In this document: in pieces, positions 20,446-30,043 of the stretch | Numbering within the stretch: the first letter of the stretch is position 1 | Layout of the letters: each line of letters begins with the position of its first letter | NCBI RefSeq assembly: GCF_039727615.1 | Contig: NZ_CP152474.1 | Location: forward strand, 1,364,001 to 1,428,000 | Length of the DNA stretch: 64,000 nt | Source of the DNA: Leclercia sp. S52 | GTDB taxonomy: Bacteria > Pseudomonadota > Gammaproteobacteria > Enterobacterales > Enterobacteriaceae | Direction of reading: 5' to 3' | Program-made: the position numbers and the translations under genes | Notes under the pieces: generated by a model | What the model saw: only the letters and a program-made list of their open reading frames with translations | Told to the model about the DNA's origin: nothing | Database searches by the model: none

Positions 20446-21915
20446 TCAAACCCTTCCCGTCTGGTAACGGTAGCGCTCGCCGTCGGCGACGAACTCCAGT
20501 CGGTGGGTGATACAGGCGGGGGCATCTTCCGCGTGATGAGAGACAAACAGCAGCTGCGTTTCCCCTTCGCTAATCAGCACGTCAACAAAGCGGCGAATCA
20601 GCTGGCGGTTGAGCGGATCCAGCCCCTGTAAGGGCTCGTCGAGGATCAACAGGGTAGGGTGTTTCACCAGTGCACGTACGATCAGCGCCAGCCGCTGCTG
20701 GCCCCACGACAGGCTGCTGAACGGGGCATCCGCAACCCGGTTATCCATTCCGAGAATATCCAGCCACTGCTGCGCCAGCTTGTGCTGCTTGTCGGAAACC
20801 GCCTGATAAATCCCGATGGAGTCGAAATAACCCGACAGGATGACGTTGCGCACCGTGGTGCTGACGCGGTAGTCGAGGTGCAGGCTGCTGCTGACGTAAC
20901 CGATATGCTTTTTGATATCCCAGATGGTTTCGCCGCTGCCGCGACGGCGGCCAAAGAGGGTGAGATCGTTGCTGTACCCCTGGGGGTGATCGCCGGTAAT
21001 CAGGCTCAGCAGGGTTGATTTCCCGGCGCCGTTGGGGCCGACAATCTGCCAGTGCTCGCCGGGATTCACCGTCCAGCTCAGGTGATCGAGGATCGGACGA
21101 TCGTCATACGATACCACGCCGTCATTGAGCACAATTCGCGGTTGATTCTGCGGCAGGCCATGGCGCGCAGAGGGCGCGTCCGGTTCGGGCAGGGTGACGC
21201 CGTTCAGCTTTTCACTGTGCGCCAGCTGGGCTATCAGGGCCTGGTTCAGCAGGTGCGCTTTTTCACCCACCGCCGTCAGGGTGCAATCGGCCAGTACCCC
21301 GGCGTTGTGCACAAAATCGGGGATCTCGTCAAAACGGTTCAGGACCAGCACCAGGGTATAACCCTGCTGATTGAGCGAGGCCAGCAGATCCGCCAGCTGC
21401 CCGCGCGATTTCACATCGAGGCCGTCGAAGGGCTCATCGAGGATCAGCAGTTCGGGTTCAGCCATCAGGGCGTGGCACAGCAGCGTTTTACGGGTTTCGC
21501 CGGTCGAGAGGTATTTAAAGCGCCGGTCCAGCAGGTGAGCGATGCCGAACTGTTCCGCCAGCTGGCGACAGCGGGCATCGTCTTTGATCTCATCCTGGAT
21601 GATCTCAGCGGCCGTGCGACCGGTATCCTCTTCGCCGGGGCTGAGCAGGTCGGTGTTATTGCGTTGCCACTCGTCGCTGACCAGTTTTTGCAGTTGTTCG
21701 AAGGAGAGGCGGGTGAGGCGAGTAAAGGTGCTCTGGCGTTCACCCTTCAGCAGCGTCAGCTCCCCGGCCAGCGCCCGGGCGAGGGCAGACTTGCCGCTGC
21801 CGTTACTGCCAACGAACGCCCAGCTTTCACCGGCATTGAGCGTAAAATCCGCGAGCGTGAGCGTTCGGGTATCGCTAAGACGAAACGTGCCTTGCGAGAT
21901 TTGCAATGATGACAT
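20446..21915 (-). CDS. modF: ATP-binding protein ModF (molybdate-linked)
   Basis: Soluble protein with two ABC ATPase domains, 489 residues. Walker A motifs: GSNGSGKSALARAL (N half) and GPNGAGKSTLLSLI (C half). Walker B: LLILDEPFDGLD and LLILDEPLQGLD. Signature regions: LSTGETRK and LSWGQQRLAL. It is encoded downstream of modE and was formerly called PhrA. Its exact role in molybdenum handling or photorepair is not settled. Confidence 0.95.
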   Translation of the reverse strand: MSSLQISQGTFRLSDTRTLTLADFTLNAGESWAFVGSNGSGKSALARALAGELTLLKGERQSTFTRLTRLSFEQLQKLVSDEWQRNNTDLLSPGEEDTGRTAAEIIQDEIKDDARCRQLAEQFGIAHLLDRRFKYLSTGETRKTLLCHALMAEPELLILDEPFDGLDVKSRGQLADLLASLNQQGYTLVLVLNRFDEIPDFVHNAGVLADCTLTAVGEKAHLLNQALIAQLAHSEKLNGVTLPEPDAPSARHGLPQNQPRIVLNDGVVSYDDRPILDHLSWTVNPGEHWQIVGPNGAGKSTLLSLITGDHPQGYSNDLTLFGRRRGSGETIWDIKKHIGYVSSSLHLDYRVSTTVRNVILSGYFDSIGIYQAVSDKQHKLAQQWLDILGMDNRVADAPFSSLSWGQQRLALIVRALVKHPTLLILDEPLQGLDPLNRQLIRRFVDVLISEGETQLLFVSHHAEDAPACITHRLEFVADGERYRYQTGRV

Positions 21916-21982
21916 GATTTATCCCATTTTTTGCAGCAATAAGCATCAGGGATACCCAGTGTCGGGGCGAATGTCAATGCGC

Positions 21983-22772
21983 TTAGCACAAGGTGGCGAT
22001 AATCACCCGGTCAGCATTAAAATATGCCGTCGCCTCAGCACCTTCTTCTAAACCCTGACTTTGAGCCTCAGGCACGGTAGCGCACAGCGTCTGGCCGTCG
22101 GGCAGTGTCATCAGCACTTCACACTGCTCGTCGCCACGATCGATATGGTTGATGATCCCCTGCAGCTGGTTATCCGCCTGATTCGCCTTTTCCCTGTCCA
22201 GGGTGATACTGACCCAGGGGGGCTTTCAGCAGCACCAGCACCTCTTTGCCCTCATCCAGACCCAGCCGTTCGCCGCTCTGGGCGGTAATAGCGACTTTCA
22301 GGCGGGTGGTACCGTCGGCGAGCAAAACATCCACATGCTGCTGAACGCGATCGTCATCGCGGGCAGTAACGGTGCCAAACCACTGGTTGCGGGCGCTGGT
22401 CTGCAAAGAGAAACGCGAGATGGCGCCGAGCAGGCTGTCCAGCGGCAGGGCGTCGTCGTCGCTTAAGACATCGAAGGCTTTCTGTTGGATTTGTGCCAGC
22501 AGGTCATAGAGCTGGATCAGCCGTTGCCCGTAGCGCGTCAGGATGGCACCGCCGCCGCCTTTGCCGCCGGTAGCGCGATCGACCAGGGTCTGCTCGCTGA
22601 GGGTGTTCATCTCATTGATAGCATCCCAGGCGCTTTTGTAGCTAATGCCGGCGTTTTTTGCCCCCTGGCTGATGGAGCCGGTTTGCGCAATCTGTTTGAG
22701 CAGGGCGATGCGGCGTGGGTCGGCAAACAATTTTTGCTGGAGACGTAGGGTGAGGAGAATTTCGGCCTGCAT
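21983..22772 (-). CDS. modE: molybdate-responsive regulator ModE (frame break in G run)
   Basis: Represses modABC and activates moa and molybdoenzyme genes upon molybdate binding. It has an N-terminal LysR-like winged helix ([20 protein letters not shown]) and two C-terminal MOP domains that bind molybdate ([32 protein letters not shown]). The frame breaks at the six-G run 22217-22222. Removing one base gives [14 protein letters not shown] and a 262-residue protein ending [11 protein letters not shown], as in E. coli. Divergent from acrZ and modABC. Confidence 0.93.
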
Positions 22773-22899
22773 AACAATGTCCTGGCAAAAGGGTTATTGT
22801 GACGTAATTCGTTTCGGGCGCAAACTGAACCGCACAAAAGGGGATGTATTTCTCGCTTTTCCGGTTAGAATAAAGCATTCACATTGTCTGGAGAAAGCC

Positions 22900-23049
22900 A
22901 TGTTAGAGTTGCTGAAAAGTCTGGTGTTCGCCGTGATCATGGTGCCAGTGGTGATGGCTATCATTCTCGGTGCCATCTACGGCCTGGGTGAGGTGTTCAA
23001 CATCTTTTCCAATATCGGCCACAGAAAAGAGCCGAAAAAACAGCATTAA
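22900..23049 (+). CDS. acrZ: AcrAB-TolC accessory membrane peptide AcrZ
   Basis: 49-residue single-helix protein, [19 protein letters not shown]..., which binds AcrB and modulates efflux of some drugs. It matches E. coli AcrZ (formerly YbhT) through GEVFNIFS; the short hydrophilic tail differs. It lies between divergent modE and modA, ends at a strong terminator, and is preceded by ggag. Confidence 0.93.
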   Translation: MLELLKSLVFAVIMVPVVMAIILGAIYGLGEVFNIFSNIGHRKEPKKQH

Positions 23050-23058
23050 TTCCTTGTA

Positions 23059-23085
23059 AAAACGCCCGGTTCCGCCGGGCGTTTT
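23059..23085 (+). terminator. terminator of acrZ
   Basis: AAAACGCCCGG-ttccg-CCGGGCGTTTT, a strong intrinsic terminator separating acrZ from modABC. Confidence 0.9.
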
Positions 23086-23183
23086 GCTCTCAAGTTTCCC
23101 CCTCCCGCGCCGATATTATTTACGGCATCAATTTGATTTACTCACTAATCGGTACGATTTAGCGCTGGGAAAACCCTGTGGTT

Positions 23184-23211
23184 ATCGTTATATTTCTTTT
23201 TATATAACGAC
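23184..23211 (+). promoter_or_regulatory. ModE operator of modABC
   Basis: Perfect inverted repeat CGTTATAT (23186-23193), 8-nt spacer, ATATAACG (23202-23209), 20 bp upstream of modA. This is the ModE-Mo binding site known from E. coli modA. Confidence 0.9.
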
Positions 23212-23228
23212 ACTCAAAGGAGTTAAAG

Positions 23229-24005
23229 ATGGCACGTACATGGTTACGCCTTTTCGCAGGGGCAACGCTAACCCTCACCCTGACCGGACATGCCCTGGCG
23301 GATGAGGGTAAAATTACCGTCTTCGCGGCGGCCTCCCTGACGAATGCGATGCAGGATATTGCTGCGGAGTATAAAAAAGAGAAAAACGTCGAGGTGGTGT
23401 CGTCGTTTGCCTCTTCCTCGACGCTGGCGCGCCAGATTGAAGCGGGCGCACCCGCTGACCTGTTCATCTCTGCCGATCAGAAGTGGATGGATTACGCCGT
23501 CGAGAAAAAAGCGATGGATACCGCCAGCCGTGAAACCCTGCTGGGCAACAGCCTGGTGGTCGTGGCACCAAAAGAGAGCGCCCAGGGCGAGATCGCCATC
23601 AATAAAGAGACCAACTGGACCAGCCTGCTGAAAGAGGGGCGTCTGGCGGTGGGTGACCCGGAACACGTGCCGGCGGGCATTTATGCCAAAGAGGCGCTGC
23701 AAAAACTGGGGGCCTGGGAGACGCTGTCACCGAAGCTGGCGCCGGCGGAAGATGTGCGTGGCGCGCTGGCGCTGGTGGAGCGCAACGAAGCGCCGCTGGG
23801 GATCGTCTACGGCTCTGATGCCGTCGCCGGAAAAGGGGTGAAAGTGGTGGGGACCTTCCCGGAAGACTCACATAAGAAAGTGGAATATCCTGTTGCCATC
23901 GTCGATGGACATAAAAACGCCACCGTCAGCGCCTTTTACGATTATCTGAAGGGGCCGCAGGCGTCGGCAATCTTTAAACGTTACGGATTTACGACTCACG
24001 AATGA
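23229..24005 (+). CDS. modA: molybdate-binding periplasmic protein ModA
   Basis: Substrate-binding protein of the molybdate ABC transporter, 258 residues. It has a signal peptide (LRLFAGATLTLTLTGHALA), the oxyanion-binding FAAASLTNAMQDIAAEY and SSFASSSTLARQI segments, and an AGIYAKEAL motif. Translation continues into modB with a 4-nt overlap (ATGA). First gene of modABC under the ModE operator. Confidence 0.97.
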   Translation: MARTWLRLFAGATLTLTLTGHALADEGKITVFAAASLTNAMQDIAAEYKKEKNVEVVSSFASSSTLARQIEAGAPADLFISADQKWMDYAVEKKAMDTASRETLLGNSLVVVAPKESAQGEIAINKETNWTSLLKEGRLAVGDPEHVPAGIYAKEALQKLGAWETLSPKLAPAEDVRGALALVERNEAPLGIVYGSDAVAGKGVKVVGTFPEDSHKKVEYPVAIVDGHKNATVSAFYDYLKGPQASAIFKRYGFTTHE

Positions 24006-24691
24006 TATTGACCGATCCTGAATGGCAGGCCGTGCTGCTGAGCCTGAAAGTCTCTACCCTCGCGGTAGCATTTAGTTTGCCCTTTGGGATCTTCTTCGCC
24101 TGGTTACTGGTTCGCTGTAAGTTTCCCGGCAAAGCGCTCCTCGACAGTGTGTTGCATCTGCCGCTGGTGCTGCCGCCGGTGGTGGTCGGTTATCTGCTGC
24201 TCATCGCCATGGGACGCCGCGGGTTTATCGGCGAGCGTCTGTACGAGTGGTTTGGCCTGAGCTTTGCTTTCAGCTGGCGCGGGGCGGTAATGGCGGCGGC
24301 GGTGATGTCGTTCCCGCTGATGGTGCGGGCGATCCGCCTGGCGCTGGAAGGGGTCGACATGAAGCTTGAACAGGCCGCCCGCACGCTGGGTGCCGGACGC
24401 TGGCGCGTCTTCCTGACCATCACGCTTCCCCTGACGCTGCCGGGCATTATTGTCGGCACCGTGCTGGCCTTTGCCCGCTCGCTGGGCGAGTTTGGCGCGA
24501 CCATTACCTTTGTCTCCAATATACCCGGCGAAACACGCACCATCCCGTCGGCGATGTATACCCTGATTCAGACCCCCGGTGGCGAAGGGGCTGCCGCGCG
24601 TCTGTGCATTATCTCCATTGTGCTGGCGATGGTGTCGCTGCTGGTGTCGGAATGGCTGGCCCGTCTGAGCCGTGAACGGATGGGGAACTGA
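24002..24691 (+). CDS. modB: molybdate ABC transporter permease ModB
   Basis: Inner-membrane permease of 229 residues with five or six hydrophobic helices and the EAA loop ([21 protein letters not shown]) that contacts ModC. The start overlaps the modA stop. Length equals E. coli ModB. Confidence 0.97.
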   Translation: MILTDPEWQAVLLSLKVSTLAVAFSLPFGIFFAWLLVRCKFPGKALLDSVLHLPLVLPPVVVGYLLLIAMGRRGFIGERLYEWFGLSFAFSWRGAVMAAAVMSFPLMVRAIRLALEGVDMKLEQAARTLGAGRWRVFLTITLPLTLPGIIVGTVLAFARSLGEFGATITFVSNIPGETRTIPSAMYTLIQTPGGEGAAARLCIISIVLAMVSLLVSEWLARLSRERMGN

Positions 24692-24693
24692 TC

Positions 24694-25752
24694 ATGCTGG
24701 AACTCAATTTTACCCAGACGCTGGGCGAGCACTGCCTGACCCTCAACGAAACCCTGCCTGCCAGCGGGATCACCGCCATTTTTGGCGTCTCCGGGGCGGG
24801 GAAGACCTCGCTGATCTATGCGATAAGCGGCCTGACCCGGCCACAGTCCGGGCGGATCGTGCTCAACGACCGGGTGCTGAACGACGTCGAAAAGCGTATT
24901 TATCTGGCGCCGGAAAAGCGCCGGATCGGCTATGTTTTCCAGGATGCGCGGCTGTTTCCGCACTACAAAGTGCTGGGTAACCTGCGTTACGGCATGGCGA
25001 AAAGCATGGCCGGGCAGTTCGATAAGCTGGTGGCTCTGCTGGGCATTGAGCACCTGCTTGATCGCCTGCCGTCGTCGCTCTCGGGTGGCGAAAAACAGCG
25101 CGTGGCGATAGGGCGGGCGCTACTCACCGCCCCGGAACTGCTGCTGATGGACGAACCTCTGGCCTCGCTCGACATTCCCCGCAAGCGTGAGCTGCTGCCC
25201 TATCTGCAGCGCCTGGCGCGTGAAATCAATATTCCGATGCTGTATGTCAGCCACTCGCTGGACGAGATCCTGCATCTGGCCGATAAGGTGCTGGTGCTGG
25301 AAAACGGCAGCGTGAAGGCGTTCGGTAATCTGGAAGAGGTGTGGGGGAGCAGCGTGATGCACCCCTGGCTGCCGCAGGAGCAGCAGAGCAGCATTCTCAA
25401 GGTGAGCGTGCTCGAGCACCATCCGCACTACGCGATGACCGCCCTGGCCATTGGCGATCAGCATGTCTGGGTCAACAAGCTGGATAAACCGCTGCACACT
25501 AGTGTGCGCATTCGCATTCAGGCGTCGGATGTCTCGCTGGTGCTACAGCCGCCGCTACAGAGCAGTATCCGTAACATTCTGCGCGCCAAAGTAGCCCAGT
25601 GTTACGACGATAACGGCCAGGTTGAGGTTCAGCTGGAAATTGGCAGCCGCACGCTGTGGGCGCGCATCAGCCCGTGGGCCAGGGATGAACTGGGGATCAA
25701 ACCTGGCCTCTGGCTCTATGCGCAGATCAAGAGCGTGTCGATTACCACCTGA
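24694..25752 (+). CDS. modC: molybdate ABC transporter ATP-binding protein ModC
   Basis: Energises ModB. It has 352 residues. Walker [12 protein letters not shown]; signature: [16 protein letters not shown]; Walker [14 protein letters not shown]-loop: VSHSLDE. A C-terminal MOP/TOBE domain (about 290-352) can bind molybdate. It starts two bases after modB. The downstream native neighbour is the disrupted ybhA on the opposite strand. Confidence 0.97.
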   Translation: MLELNFTQTLGEHCLTLNETLPASGITAIFGVSGAGKTSLIYAISGLTRPQSGRIVLNDRVLNDVEKRIYLAPEKRRIGYVFQDARLFPHYKVLGNLRYGMAKSMAGQFDKLVALLGIEHLLDRLPSSLSGGEKQRVAIGRALLTAPELLLMDEPLASLDIPRKRELLPYLQRLAREINIPMLYVSHSLDEILHLADKVLVLENGSVKAFGNLEEVWGSSVMHPWLPQEQQSSILKVSVLEHHPHYAMTALAIGDQHVWVNKLDKPLHTSVRIRIQASDVSLVLQPPLQSSIRNILRAKVAQCYDDNGQVEVQLEIGSRTLWARISPWARDELGIKPGLWLYAQIKSVSITT

Positions 25753-26363
25753 TCACAGCAGATGGGTATAGATATACTGAGCGATGCTGTCAGTGGTGTT
25801 GTCGCCAATCACAATGTTGGCGCGCGCTTTGACGGCGTCATCCGCATTGCCCATCGCCACGCCGGTACCGGCTGCTTCCAGCATGCTGATGTCATTGTAA
25901 TTATCGCCAAAGGCAATGACATCCTTCATTGACCCGCCGATGGATTCCACATACTGCGCCAGGCGTTTGCCCTTGCTGTTGCCTTTGCGGGCAATATCCA
26001 CCTGATCGTGCCAGGACCATTCGCACTCCAGGCCCAGCGTCTGCTCCACGTGTTTAGCGAAGGCATTCAGCTTAGTGGTGTCCTCATCGGTCAGGGCAAA
26101 TTTCCAGATGGCGTTAACCTCCCGGGCCGCCTGCGCCAGCGAAGGTACCTGGGTGAAGACAGGACGCTGCGCTTCCGGCAGCGACTGCGCCCAGTTGCTG
26201 GTGCGGATCACATGCCCGGTCGGGCGTTCGTAAAGCATCGCGTCGTCGACATACATCAGGCCGTGAATGGCGTGTTCATCGAGCAGATCAATCAGTTGCA
26301 GCGCCTGAGGAACCGGCAGCGGATCGGCCTGTAGAACCTTTTTTGCTTGATAATCATACAAAT
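25753..26363 (-). pseudogene. ybhA: native ybhA, 3' fragment (split by mobile element)
   Basis: Encodes the C-terminal two thirds of the host HAD-superfamily phosphatase YbhA (pyridoxal phosphate/sugar phosphatase family), from YDYQAKK to the end (IAQYIYTHLL). HAD motifs III/IV are present (GNSKGKRLAQY, IAFGDNYNDISML). The N-terminal DxD nucleophile is absent because the element entered the codons for TYLYDY. An element-derived start at 26385 (MFVQLSVH) would create a fusion, which is unlikely to be active. The matching 5' fragment is at 31859-32071. Confidence 0.9.
26359..26363. other. left attachment junction (attL)
   Basis: CAAAT, the left copy of the sequence shared by both junctions. 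Left of it is native ybhA (codons for YDYQ), right of it element DNA (gtacactaagttgtac). The short identity fits a serine recombinase, whose crossover core is typically two bases. Confidence 0.7.
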
Positions 26364-26404
26364 GTACACTAAGTTGTACAAACAATTTGTGTAGGCATAA
26401 ACAA

Positions 26405-26845
26405 ATGAAAAAATGCTTCGTTTACTACCGTTTCAGCAGTGAACAACAACGTGATGGGGCATCAATTGTCCGTCAGAAAGAAGTACTACGGGAGTACATC
26501 AAACGTCATAACGTATGTGATGGTATGGATGATCCAGAAGTAGTTGAGATACTGGACGAATCACTCTCGGCATTCAAAGGTTTAAATATGTCTGAGGGGC
26601 AGTTAGGAAAGTGGATGGATCAAGTACGTATAGGTATGTGGGATGGTTCAAGACTGGTAGTTGAAAGTATTGACCGTTTTAGCCGCTTGAATCCATTTAC
26701 AGTACTAAGTTACATAAGTGAGTTAGTAAGTCATAAAATCACGATGATTGATGCCAGTAACAACATGTGGATCAATCTTGCTAATAGTCAGCTACTACCT
26801 ATTGTTACGATGTCTGCTCAACGTGCATATGAAGAGTCAGTATGA
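26405..26845 (+). pseudogene. serine recombinase, truncated by IS
   Basis: N-terminal catalytic domain of the resolvase/invertase serine recombinase family. The catalytic-serine motif CFVYYRFSSEQQRDGASIVRQ is split here as YYRFSSEQQ and GASIVRQ; the SxDRFSR-type arginine motif is VVESIDRFSRLNP. The reading frame ends three codons into the IS at 26842. The DNA-binding C-terminal part expected of an integrase is missing. It starts 42 bp from attL, the usual place for an integrase gene. ATG 26387 is an alternative start. Confidence 0.85.
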
Positions 26846-26913
26846 CCTGCTCCCCGTTGATTAATACACCGCGATGTTAGTAATGTCTTCATAAGCCACA
26901 TGAGGACATCCCC

Positions 26914-27177
26914 ATGAAGAAGCGTTTTTCCGAAGAACAGATCATCAGTATTCTCCGAGAGGCCGAAGCCGGGGTTTCTGCCCGTGAGCTCTGCCGCAAG
27001 CACGCCATTTCCGACGCCACCTTTTACACCTGGCGTAAGAAGTATGGCGGTATGGAGGTGCCCGAGGTTAAGCGCCTGAAGTCGCTTGAGGAAGAGAACG
27101 CCCGCCTCAAGAAGCTGCTCGCTGAAGCCATGCTGGATAAGGAGGCGCTTCAGGTGGCTCTGGGGCGAAAGTACTGA
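26914..27177 (+). CDS. IS3-family transposase OrfA
   Basis: 87-residue helix-turn-helix protein (transposase_8 type): [40 protein letters not shown], then a leucine-zipper-like segment ([20 protein letters not shown]). OrfA normally binds the IS ends and is fused to OrfB by -1 frameshifting. Its end overlaps the OrfB frame. Confidence 0.93.
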   Translation: MKKRFSEEQIISILREAEAGVSARELCRKHAISDATFYTWRKKYGGMEVPEVKRLKSLEEENARLKKLLAEAMLDKEALQVALGRKY

Positions 27178-27200
27178 CGACAGACCAGAAGCGGGAAGCT

Positions 27201-28034
27201 GTGGTGTTGATGTGTGATGCGACCGGTCTGTCGCAACGTCGTGCCTGCAGGCTTACAGGTTTGTCCCTGTCGACCTGCCGCTATGAGGCTCAGCGACCGG
27301 CTGCTGATGCGCATTTATCAGGGCGTATCACTGAGCTGGCACTGGAGCGCAGGCGTTTTGGCTACCGACGCATCTGGCAGTTACTGCGCCGTGAAGGCCT
27401 TCATGTTAATCACAAGCGCGTGTACCGCCTTTACCACCTTAACGGGCTGGGCGTAAAACGCAGACGACGTCGTAAAGGGCTGGCAACAGAACGTCTGCCG
27501 CTGCTCCGCCCGGAGGCGCCCAACCTGACCTGGTCGATGGATTTTGTCATGGACGCGCTGGCCACCGGTCGCAGGATCAAGTGCCTGACCTGCGTGGACG
27601 ACTTCACGAAGGAGTGTCTGACGATTACCGCCGCATTCGGGATTTCAGGCGTTCAGGTCACGCGAATTCTGGACAGCATTGCACTGTTTCGCGGCTATCC
27701 GGCGACGATAAGAACGGACCAGGGGCCGGAGTTTACCTGCAGAGCACTTGACCAGTGGGCTTATGAGCATGGGGTGGAGCTGCGGCTTATCCAGCCGGGC
27801 AAGCCAACACAGAACGGATTTATTGAAAGTTTTAACGGACGATTCAGGGATGAGTGCCTCAATGAGCACTGGTTCAGCGATATAGTTCACGCCAGGAAAA
27901 CGATTAATGACTGGCGGCAGGATTATAACGAGTGTCGTCCACATTCATCGCTGAACTACCAGACTCCGGCTGAATTTGCAGCGGACTGGCGAAACGGGAA
28001 ATATGAAGAAAAACCAACCGACATTACTAACTGA
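27201..28034 (+). CDS. IS3-family transposase OrfB (DDE integrase domain)
   Basis: 277 residues from this start; the frame is open back into orfA ([12 protein letters not shown]), as expected for production by programmed -1 frameshift. An HTH_21 region ([21 protein letters not shown]) precedes the DDE catalytic core: Asp in [10 protein letters not shown], Asp in IRTDQGPEF, Glu in [16 protein letters not shown]. It ends with the IS3-typical [19 protein letters not shown]. Intact. Confidence 0.94.
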   Translation: MVLMCDATGLSQRRACRLTGLSLSTCRYEAQRPAADAHLSGRITELALERRRFGYRRIWQLLRREGLHVNHKRVYRLYHLNGLGVKRRRRRKGLATERLPLLRPEAPNLTWSMDFVMDALATGRRIKCLTCVDDFTKECLTITAAFGISGVQVTRILDSIALFRGYPATIRTDQGPEFTCRALDQWAYEHGVELRLIQPGKPTQNGFIESFNGRFRDECLNEHWFSDIVHARKTINDWRQDYNECRPHSSLNYQTPAEFAADWRNGKYEEKPTDITN

Positions 28035-28069
28035 AGGTTGTATCTAATCCTGGGGGCAGGTCAGTATTG

Positions 28070-28333
28070 ATGTGTAATATTCCATTCAATCAATCATTAC
28101 TTGATGCAAAGTACTTTAAAGATTATGGCCTGGATGTAATGGGTTTTGACTGTATGAATATTGCATTTAAGGATGGTGATGTACCAGTACTAAGTAAGGG
28201 GGATCAGGCAGAATGGCAGTATTATGACGAGAAATATAAAGTACAGGTTATCGATTCTTATAAACTATTTGTGAAAGGTATTAAAGTACATTTGTTTCTT
28301 GTTCAGTTAAAAGAGGCGTTTTTAGAAGAATAA
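28070..28333 (+). CDS. hypothetical protein, possibly truncated at its start by the IS
   Basis: 87 residues immediately right of the IS. I do not recognise it. It is acidic and aromatic-rich (GLDVMGFDCMNIAFKDGDVP, EWQYYDEKYKVQVIDSYKLF), with no transmembrane segment. The frame is open from the IS border, so it may be the 3' end of a longer gene whose beginning was lost when the IS arrived. Confidence 0.5.
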   Translation: MCNIPFNQSLLDAKYFKDYGLDVMGFDCMNIAFKDGDVPVLSKGDQAEWQYYDEKYKVQVIDSYKLFVKGIKVHLFLVQLKEAFLEE

Positions 28334-28372
28334 AAATAAATACCCTGTATCAATTAATTTATGGGGTAATTT

Positions 28373-28495
28373 ATGAAGAAATCTAAAATTGGATATGGAA
28401 TTTGGGCAGTAGCAGTAATAGCACTTGCAGCATTACATTGTTTTGCAGGTTTACCATTATGGGTAGTGATAGTACTGTCAATTATATTAGGATAG
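28373..28495 (+). CDS. 40-residue membrane peptide
   Basis: MKKSKIGYGIWAVAVIAL..., two short hydrophobic stretches (WAVAVIALAALHCF and LWVVIVLSIILG) and a basic N terminus. It ends five bases before the next start. Size and topology resemble small phage holin or lysis-associated peptides, but I have no sequence match. Preceded by ggggtaat, a plausible weak ribosome binding site. Confidence 0.5.
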   Translation: MKKSKIGYGIWAVAVIALAALHCFAGLPLWVVIVLSIILG

Positions 28496-28499
28496 GGAA

Positions 28500-28787
28500 A
28501 TGGTTATATCTACAACAGTGATCGGTTGTACCAGTGCTGTAATTGCACTGGGTGGTTTTTTATTCACAAGATACAGAGAGTATAAAATGGATTCTACTTT
28601 ACTGTACAAGCGAATTTCAGATCTTGAAGCAGAACAACGATTATTAAAACAACAAATAGATTCGATGAGTAAAGATCAGGTACTCTTTGAAACAGAATTA
28701 AAATCAGTACAAAATCGTTTGCTGGATATCGATGTAAAGTTATCCCGTATTCTGACACTACTGGAAGTTAAAAATGAGAAACACTAA
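28500..28787 (+). CDS. membrane-anchored coiled-coil protein (spanin/Rz-like topology)
   Basis: 95 residues: an N-terminal transmembrane helix (VIGCTSAVIALGGFLFT), then a long heptad-rich helix (YKRISDLEAEQRLLKQQIDS ... LLDIDVKLSRILTLLEVK). This topology is shared with phage i-spanins, which sit beside endolysins, and the convergent endolysin gene starts just downstream. Family assignment is inference only. A short hairpin (gccagcattacgctggc) with a T run follows at 28790-28814. Confidence 0.5.
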   Translation: MVISTTVIGCTSAVIALGGFLFTRYREYKMDSTLLYKRISDLEAEQRLLKQQIDSMSKDQVLFETELKSVQNRLLDIDVKLSRILTLLEVKNEKH

Positions 28788-28811
28788 AGCCAGCATTACG
28801 CTGGCTTTTTT

Positions 28812-29285
28812 TTACTGCTTAGTTACCCAGTTAATCAGATAATCAACGCGGTTTGGTGTCTGTTGATATAGTTTACTGTTACGTAGTTCGGCTAATGCTG
28901 TTGCATAGTTCTGATTCTGTAAGGCATAGATACAACGCTTGAATTTACTGAAACCTGCTAATCCTAACTGGAATACCAGTACCGTTACCATCGCATACCA
29001 GCGACCATCTGGACGTAGACCTAATTTTAATGAATCAGTACCTTTAACTGCTTTCTGATAATCCAGTACTAAAAGTTGTTCGGCCTGTAGTTCTGTAATG
29101 CCATTAACGAAATGCTCTCTTTCTTCTGACAGTACTAAATGACCAAATCCAATAGTTTCATATCCTAATGAGTCTTTATAAATTCTGAACTTGCCGTTTC
29201 TGAAATAACCTAATTTTTCTTGATATTGTTTAGTACCTTCAAGACTCTTAATAATCTGTAGTACTTCTTCCTGTTTTACGCTCAT
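28812..29285 (-). CDS. phage-type lysozyme (GH24 endolysin)
   Basis: 157 residues with the T4/P22-type lysozyme active site: Glu in IIKSLEGTKQYQ, then YKDSLGYETIGFGHLV carrying the Asp and Thr of the catalytic triad. Downstream MVTVLVFQLGLAGFSKF matches the mid-protein motif of the family (VFNxGxGNF..., AxxSFxFNxG). No signal peptide or N-terminal anchor is evident, so it would depend on a holin. It is transcribed opposite to the neighbouring element genes. Confidence 0.85.
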   Translation of the reverse strand: MSVKQEEVLQIIKSLEGTKQYQEKLGYFRNGKFRIYKDSLGYETIGFGHLVLSEEREHFVNGITELQAEQLLVLDYQKAVKGTDSLKLGLRPDGRWYAMVTVLVFQLGLAGFSKFKRCIYALQNQNYATALAELRNSKLYQQTPNRVDYLINWVTKQ

Positions 29286-29340
29286 TTTTAATAATCCTTA
29301 ATAAATAATTGATAACGTATTTATCAAGGAAAATAAGAAA

Positions 29341-29778
29341 ATGGATAATAATGAAAGTGAGTGGCAAATGTGGTACAAGGATGAAGAATTTATCCCAGAA
29401 GAAACAGCGTGTTTTGTCTATATAATTCAATTTACCGATTCGGATGAATTTTACATCGGTCAAAAGAGAGTATGGAAAGGTATTAAAAATATCTCAGAAA
29501 TTAAAGCAGACAGTAAACAAAGTAACTGGGAAGAATATTGTAGTAGCAGTAAGACAGTGAAAGAGAAGATTGAAGCGGGTGAACCGTACCGTAAACGTAT
29601 TCTGGCATGTTACCCAACATACGCCGAAGCACTTCACTGTGAGTCAGCACTGATCTGTATGTTGTGTTCTCAGTGGGGAAGTCTTAACAAAGCACTGATG
29701 GCTAAGTTCATGTTTACAGGTCGTATGAACAAGGAACATATGCAGAAGGTTAGAGAACTGTTGGAGGACTTAACATGA
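29341..29778 (+). CDS. GIY-YIG-like nuclease-fold protein
   Basis: 145 residues. FVYIIQFTDSDEFYIGQKR resembles the paired GIY...YIG strands of GIY-YIG endonucleases (here VYI...YIG). WEEYCSSSKTVKEKI resembles the following region in phage homing-type proteins, and E in HCESALI could be the catalytic Glu. The usual first Gly-Ile-Tyr is degenerate, so activity is uncertain. It overlaps the next gene by ATGA. Confidence 0.55.
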   Translation: MDNNESEWQMWYKDEEFIPEETACFVYIIQFTDSDEFYIGQKRVWKGIKNISEIKADSKQSNWEEYCSSSKTVKEKIEAGEPYRKRILACYPTYAEALHCESALICMLCSQWGSLNKALMAKFMFTGRMNKEHMQKVRELLEDLT

Positions 29779-30026
29779 AAGGATTGATTGAGTACTTAAA
29801 GCGTTTTCTAACAGGTTCTGGTACTAATTCTGATGATGGTACTGCTAAGACCACCGATAGACTATCAGACGTTAACTGGAAGCATCACATTGCGTATGTA
29901 TTCGTGTTCATCGTTATCTATAACTTCATCATCATTCCAGTACTGGCATTGTTAGGTATAATAGTCCCATTGATACCACTTGATGAAGTATGGAAAATAC
30001 TTATAATCTTGATTGGCGGAAGTTAA
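29775..30026 (+). CDS. holin-like small membrane protein
   Basis: 83 residues: a hydrophilic N terminus (LKRFLTGSGTNSDDGTAKTT), then two closely spaced hydrophobic segments (HIAYVFVFIVIYNFIIIPVL and LLGIIVPLIPL), then a third short one (WKILIILIGGS). The WKHH...RP-less arrangement is only loosely like 3TM phage holins. Start overlaps the preceding stop. A lysis role is suggested by the neighbouring endolysin and is otherwise unproven. Confidence 0.5.
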   Translation: MKGLIEYLKRFLTGSGTNSDDGTAKTTDRLSDVNWKHHIAYVFVFIVIYNFIIIPVLALLGIIVPLIPLDEVWKILIILIGGS

Positions 30027-30043
30027 CCAATTAAGAGAAATGT

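Larger units (their letters stand above)
26842..28063 (+). mobile_element. IS3-family (IS407-group-like) insertion sequence
   Basis: 1222-bp element with imperfect terminal inverted repeats: left TGACCTGCTCCCCGTTGATT, right (reverse strand) TGACCTGCCCCCAGGATTAG. It carries two overlapping transposase frames. A three-base gta abuts both ends; the four-base flanks (agta/gtat) do not match, so a clean target duplication is doubtful. It interrupts the serine recombinase. Confidence 0.92.

Noticed and set aside
26839..28066. A genuine target-site duplication for the IS.
   Set aside because: Only gta matches at both borders; the four-base duplication typical of this IS group is absent, so I do not call a duplication.
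29341..29778. A confident homing endonuclease call.
   Set aside because: Only a degenerate GIY...YIG pattern is visible and the catalytic residues are uncertain, so it is listed as GIY-YIG-like.
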